From contig CABTZM010000070.1 of NCBI GenBank assembly GCA_902489295.1, forward strand, positions 1 to 9,491: a stretch of 9,491 bases of DNA, given 5' to 3'. A program made the position numbers and the translations under genes. The notes under the pieces were generated by a model. That model worked only from the letters and a program-made list of their open reading frames with translations, was not told where the DNA came from and made no database searches. This DNA is from an uncultured Collinsella sp. GTDB taxonomy: Bacteria > Actinomycetota > Coriobacteriia > Coriobacteriales > Coriobacteriaceae. Below, one piece after another: positions 7,121 to 9,491 of this stretch. Every line of letters starts with the position of its first letter. Position 1 is the stretch's first letter.

Positions 7121-7843
7121 TTAATCCTCCTGATAGACGAGCGTGCCGACGGGCTCACCCGCGAGCGCGCGCTTGACGGTGTCCTCGCCATCGATGTTGA
7201 GGACCAAAATAGGCATACGGTTATCCTGGCACAGAGCCGTAGCCGTGGAATCCATAACCTGCAGGCCGCGAACGAGAACCTCGTGATAGGTAATCTTGTC
7301 AAAACGGACGGCATCGGCGCACTTGACGGGATCCTTGTCGTAGATGCCGTCAACCTTGGTGGCTTTAATCAGAATCTCGGCGCCGATCTCGCACGCACGA
7401 AGAGCCGCGGCGGTGTCGGTCGTAAAGTACGGATTGCCCGAACCGGCAGCGAAGATGACGACGTTGCCCTTGGACAGATGGTTGATAGCGCGGCGACGAA
7501 TATAGGGCTCGCAGATCTCGTTCATCTGGATAGCGCTCATCACGCGGCAGGGAACATCGTTGTGCTCGAAGGCATCCTGCAGGGCGAGCGCGTTCATAAC
7601 GGTTGCCAGCATGCCCATGTAGTCGGCCTGAGCACGCTCCATGCCACCGGCAGCGCCGGCCATGCCACGGAAAATATTGCCGCCGCCGACAACGACGCCG
7701 ACCTCATGGCCAACGGCGAGCAGCTCCTTGACCTGCTTGGCAAGATGGTCGGTAACCTTGGGGTCGATGCCATATTGGCCGTCGCCCATCAGTGCTTCGC
7801 CGGAAAGCTTAAGAAGCACGCGTTTATATCGGATGTCGGACAA
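7121..7843 (-). CDS. pyrH: Uridylate kinase (UMP kinase)
   Basis: Phosphorylates UMP to UDP with ATP; a hexameric bacterial enzyme of the amino-acid-kinase fold, essential for pyrimidine nucleotide supply. The 240-residue length is typical. Motifs: KLSGEAL at 12-18, VVVGGGNIFRG at 50-60 (phosphate-binding glycine loop), ADYMGMLATVMNALALQ at 73-89 (UMP-binding and allosteric region), FAAGSGNPYFTTDTAAALRA at 131-150 and IKATKVDGIYDKDP at 159-172. It starts at TTG 7843, supported by a near-perfect AAAGGAGG 6 nt upstream and by the family's usual N-terminal reading (MSDIRYKRVLLKLSGEAL). This is the first gene after the terminator following tsf, so it probably heads the operon running to proS and beyond. 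Known family members are regulated by GTP and UTP; that cannot be read from sequence here. Confidence 0.97.
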   Translation of the reverse strand: MSDIRYKRVLLKLSGEALMGDGQYGIDPKVTDHLAKQVKELLAVGHEVGVVVGGGNIFRGMAGAAGGMERAQADYMGMLATVMNALALQDAFEHNDVPCRVMSAIQMNEICEPYIRRRAINHLSKGNVVIFAAGSGNPYFTTDTAAALRACEIGAEILIKATKVDGIYDKDPVKCADAVRFDKITYHEVLVRGLQVMDSTATALCQDNRMPILVLNIDGEDTVKRALAGEPVGTLVYQED

Positions 7844-7849
7844 AGCGAT

Positions 7850-7857
7850 CCTCCTTT
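7850..7857 (-). promoter_or_regulatory. Strong Shine-Dalgarno site for pyrH TTG start
   Basis: The minus strand reads AAAGGAGG, 6 nt ahead of TTG 7843. It is the best ribosome binding site in the window and compensates for the weak start codon. Confidence 0.8.
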
Positions 7858-7901
7858 AATTAGACTCTCAATATGATAACAAAGGCTTAACGGGGAGCCA
7901 T
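7858..7901 (-). promoter_or_regulatory. Possible promoter region of the pyrH-proS operon
   Basis: About 44 nt between the terminator T-tract and the pyrH ribosome binding site, noticeably AT-richer than the surroundings. TATCAT at 7878-7873 (minus strand) resembles a -10 element, but no good -35 lies 16-18 nt upstream: the hexamer at 17-nt spacing is ATGGCT. The call rests mostly on position after a terminator. Read-through from tsf is the alternative. Confidence 0.25.
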
Positions 7902-7902
7902 G

Positions 7903-7937
7903 AAAAAGCAGGCTGTGAGTAAAACCCACAGCCTGCT
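7903..7937 (-). terminator. Rho-independent terminator after tsf
   Basis: On the minus strand a perfect 10-bp stem, GCAGGCTGTG pairing with CACAGCCTGC (7936-7927 with 7917-7908), closes a 9-nt loop and is followed at once by TTTTT (7907-7903). An outer A-T pair extends it. It begins 24 nt after the tsf stop. On the plus strand the hairpin is not followed by a T-run, so it acts in one direction. Confidence 0.9.
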
Positions 7938-7960
7938 CATTACCAGCTACAAGAGCTTAT

Positions 7961-8830
7961 TTACTCGCCACGGACCAGACGGTCGAAGGAAACGACGGTA
8001 ATGGTGTCGCCAAGCTCCTTAGAGACCTGCTCAGCGTACTTCTTGATGGTGAGGGAGCTGTCCTTGATGAACTCCTGCTCGGTGAGCACGGACTGCTTGT
8101 AGAACTTCTCCAGACGGCCGACAGCCATCTTCTCCTGGATAGCCTCGGGCTTGCCGGACTCGGCAGCCTGAGCCATGTAGATCTGCTTCTCGTGCTCGAC
8201 GGTCTCGGCCGGAACCTGATCGCGGGTAGCGCAGATCGGGGCGACGGCGGCAACCTGAAGGGCAACGTCGTGAGCGAAGGCCTTGAAGGACTCAGCCTGA
8301 GCAGTCTCGGCCTTCTCGAAGGCGAACTCGACGAGGACGCCGATCTTACCACCCATGTGGATGTAAGAAGCGAGCGCGCCGTTCTCGGCCTTGCGGGCAG
8401 CGAAGCGGGAGATCTTCATGTTCTCGCCCATGATGTGAATCATCTCGGTGAGCTCGGAGGAAACGGTCTCCTCGCCCATCGGCTTCTCGAGCAGAGCATC
8501 GACATCGGCCGGCTCGGTGGTGGCGACAACCTCGGCGACCTTGGAAGCAAAGCCGGTGAACTTGGCGTTGGAGCCAACGAAGTCGGTCTCGCAGGAGAGC
8601 TCAAGCAGAGCGCCGGTCTTGCCATCCTCGGAGACGAACGCGGCTACAGCGCCCTCGTTGGTCTCGCGGCCAGCCTTCTTAGCAGCCTTGGCGAGGCCGT
8701 TCTTGCGCAGAACGTCGACAGCGGCGTCCATGTCGCCGTCAGCCTCGACGAGAGCCTTCTTGCACTCCATCATCGGGGAGTCGGTCATCTCGCGGAGCTG
8801 CTTGACCATAGCGGCGGTAATCTGGGCCAT
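7961..8830 (-). CDS. tsf: Translation elongation factor Ts
   Basis: Guanine-nucleotide exchange factor that regenerates EF-Tu-GTP. It has 289 residues. The N-terminal UBA-like domain (1-45) reads ITAAMVKQLREMTDSPMMEC and then KKALVEADGDMDAAVDVLRKNG. The EF-Tu-contacting motif is TDFVGSN (82-88), where many family members have TDFVARN. Two core subdomains follow (about 60-140 and 145-260), including MHMMGEN-like and HMGGKIGVLVEF stretches, then a C-terminal helix rich in KKYAEQVSKEL. The frame opens upstream at TTG 8845, but ATG 8830 is chosen because AAAGGA lies 6 nt before it and MAQITA matches the family start. rpsB ends 45 nt upstream with no terminator between them, so the two are co-transcribed. 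Confidence 0.97.
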   Translation of the reverse strand: MAQITAAMVKQLREMTDSPMMECKKALVEADGDMDAAVDVLRKNGLAKAAKKAGRETNEGAVAAFVSEDGKTGALLELSCETDFVGSNAKFTGFASKVAEVVATTEPADVDALLEKPMGEETVSSELTEMIHIMGENMKISRFAARKAENGALASYIHMGGKIGVLVEFAFEKAETAQAESFKAFAHDVALQVAAVAPICATRDQVPAETVEHEKQIYMAQAAESGKPEAIQEKMAVGRLEKFYKQSVLTEQEFIKDSSLTIKKYAEQVSKELGDTITVVSFDRLVRGE

Positions 8831-8875
8831 TGTGGTTCCTTTCAAAGAGATGAAAAAGAATTAACTAAGACTGAT

Positions 8876-9491
8876 TTACTCGGCCTTGGGCTCAGCGGCC
8901 ATCTCGGCCTCGGAGACCTGCTCCTTGCCGGAGCCAGCGAGGCAGGCGTCAGCCATGAGCTCGCACATAAGGGTGACAGCAGAGATAGCGTCATCGTTGC
9001 AGGGGATGCCGTACTCGACCTCGTCGGGATCGGAGTTGGTGTCGATCAGAGCGACGACGGGGATGTTCAGGCGCTGAGCCTCCTTGATGGCGTTCTCCTC
9101 GCGCTTGGTGTCGATGACAAAGAGAGCCTGGGGCAGACCCTTCATGTCGCGGGCGCCACCGAGGTTGGTCTGGAGCTTGGTGAGCTCCTTGCCGAGAACA
9201 GCCTGCTCCTTCTTGGGGAGCACTGCCATGCGGCCGTCCTCGACCATGGCCTCAAGCTCCTCCATGCGGTTGATGCGGGAGCGGATGGTGACGAAGTTGG
9301 TCAGCATGCCGCCGAGCCAACGCTGGTTGATGTAAGGCATGTTGGCGCGCTCAGCAGCGTTCTTGACGGCCTCCTGAGCCTGCTTCTTGGTGCCGACGAA
9401 CAGCACGTTGCCGCCCTTGGCGACGTTCTTGACGAAGGTGTAGGCCTGGTCGGCGTCGAGGATAGTCTGCTTGAGGTCGAGGATGTAGATG
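8876..9491 (-). CDS. rpsB: 30S ribosomal protein S2, N-terminal part cut off by window edge
   Basis: Small-subunit ribosomal protein bound at the head-body junction of the 30S subunit. About 204 residues are visible to the stop, and the frame stays open through the right edge. The first visible residues, IYILDLKQTILDADQAY, align with the family's IINLEKT region, so roughly 40 N-terminal residues are missing. Family landmarks: VLFVGTKKQAQEAV, INQRWLGGMLTN, GLPQALFVIDTKRE, AIKEAQRLNIPVVALIDTNSDPD and IPCNDDAISAVTL. The C-terminal tail is acidic (EQVSEAEMAAEPKAE). It is followed by tsf in the classic rpsB-tsf pair. Its promoter and any S2 autoregulatory leader would lie outside the window. Confidence 0.97.
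   Translation of the reverse strand, partial: IYILDLKQTILDADQAYTFVKNVAKGGNVLFVGTKKQAQEAVKNAAERANMPYINQRWLGGMLTNFVTIRSRINRMEELEAMVEDGRMAVLPKKEQAVLGKELTKLQTNLGGARDMKGLPQALFVIDTKREENAIKEAQRLNIPVVALIDTNSDPDEVEYGIPCNDDAISAVTLMCELMADACLAGSGKEQVSEAEMAAEPKAE

Noticed and set aside
8831..8845. Five-residue upstream extension of tsf starting at TTG 8845
   Set aside because: It would begin inside the stretch holding the ribosome binding site of the ATG at 8830, which matches the family's normal N-terminus.
8831..8875. Possible terminator or promoter between rpsB and tsf
   Set aside because: The 45-nt gap is AT-rich but has no hairpin with a T-run and no clear promoter pair; only the tsf ribosome binding site is supported.
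1..9491. Mobile elements, CRISPR arrays, tRNAs, defence or phage genes
   Set aside because: No direct repeat array, inverted-repeat-bounded transposase, cloverleaf or matching protein was seen; the window is filled by conserved housekeeping genes.

Overview
The window is a compact, GC-rich, entirely minus-strand block of bacterial housekeeping genes. In the direction of transcription (right to left) the order is rpsB (partial), tsf, a Rho-independent terminator, then pyrH, frr, uppS, cdsA, dxr, rseP, ispG and proS (partial at the left edge). This is the widely conserved translation / envelope-lipid neighbourhood. The base composition, frequent TTG and GTG starts, a ProRS with the bacterial insertion domain and ispG sitting between rseP and proS suggest a high-GC Gram-positive. 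My best guess is an actinobacterium of the Coriobacteriia (Collinsella-like). That is a judgement from the look of the proteins and gene order, not a verified assignment.

Right end (about 7961-9491): rpsB and tsf form one unit, 45 nt apart, encoding ribosomal protein S2 and elongation factor Ts. A 10-bp GC-rich hairpin followed by T5 lies 24 nt past the tsf stop and should end this unit. The remaining roughly 60 nt before pyrH must hold the promoter of the next unit, if it has its own, although no convincing -35/-10 pair is visible.

Middle and left (1-7843): eight genes are packed with gaps of 0 to about 25 nt and one stop/start overlap. Most ribosome binding sites lie inside the last codons of the preceding gene, so translational coupling is likely. 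The products join UMP phosphorylation (PyrH), ribosome recycling (Frr), undecaprenyl diphosphate synthesis (UppS), CDP-diacylglycerol synthesis (CdsA), two MEP isoprenoid steps (Dxr, IspG), an intramembrane site-2 protease (RseP) and prolyl-tRNA charging (ProS). MEP enzymes supply the prenyl precursors that UppS turns into the cell-wall lipid carrier, CdsA feeds phospholipid synthesis, and RseP is a membrane-quality or signalling protease.

The window is mostly ordinary. The one feature that stands out is RseP: about 110 residues are inserted between its first active-site helix region and the next membrane segment, and the first part of the insert reads like a winged-helix domain. No mobile elements, CRISPR arrays, tRNAs, phage genes or defence genes were seen, and there is no gene-free stretch longer than about 120 bases.
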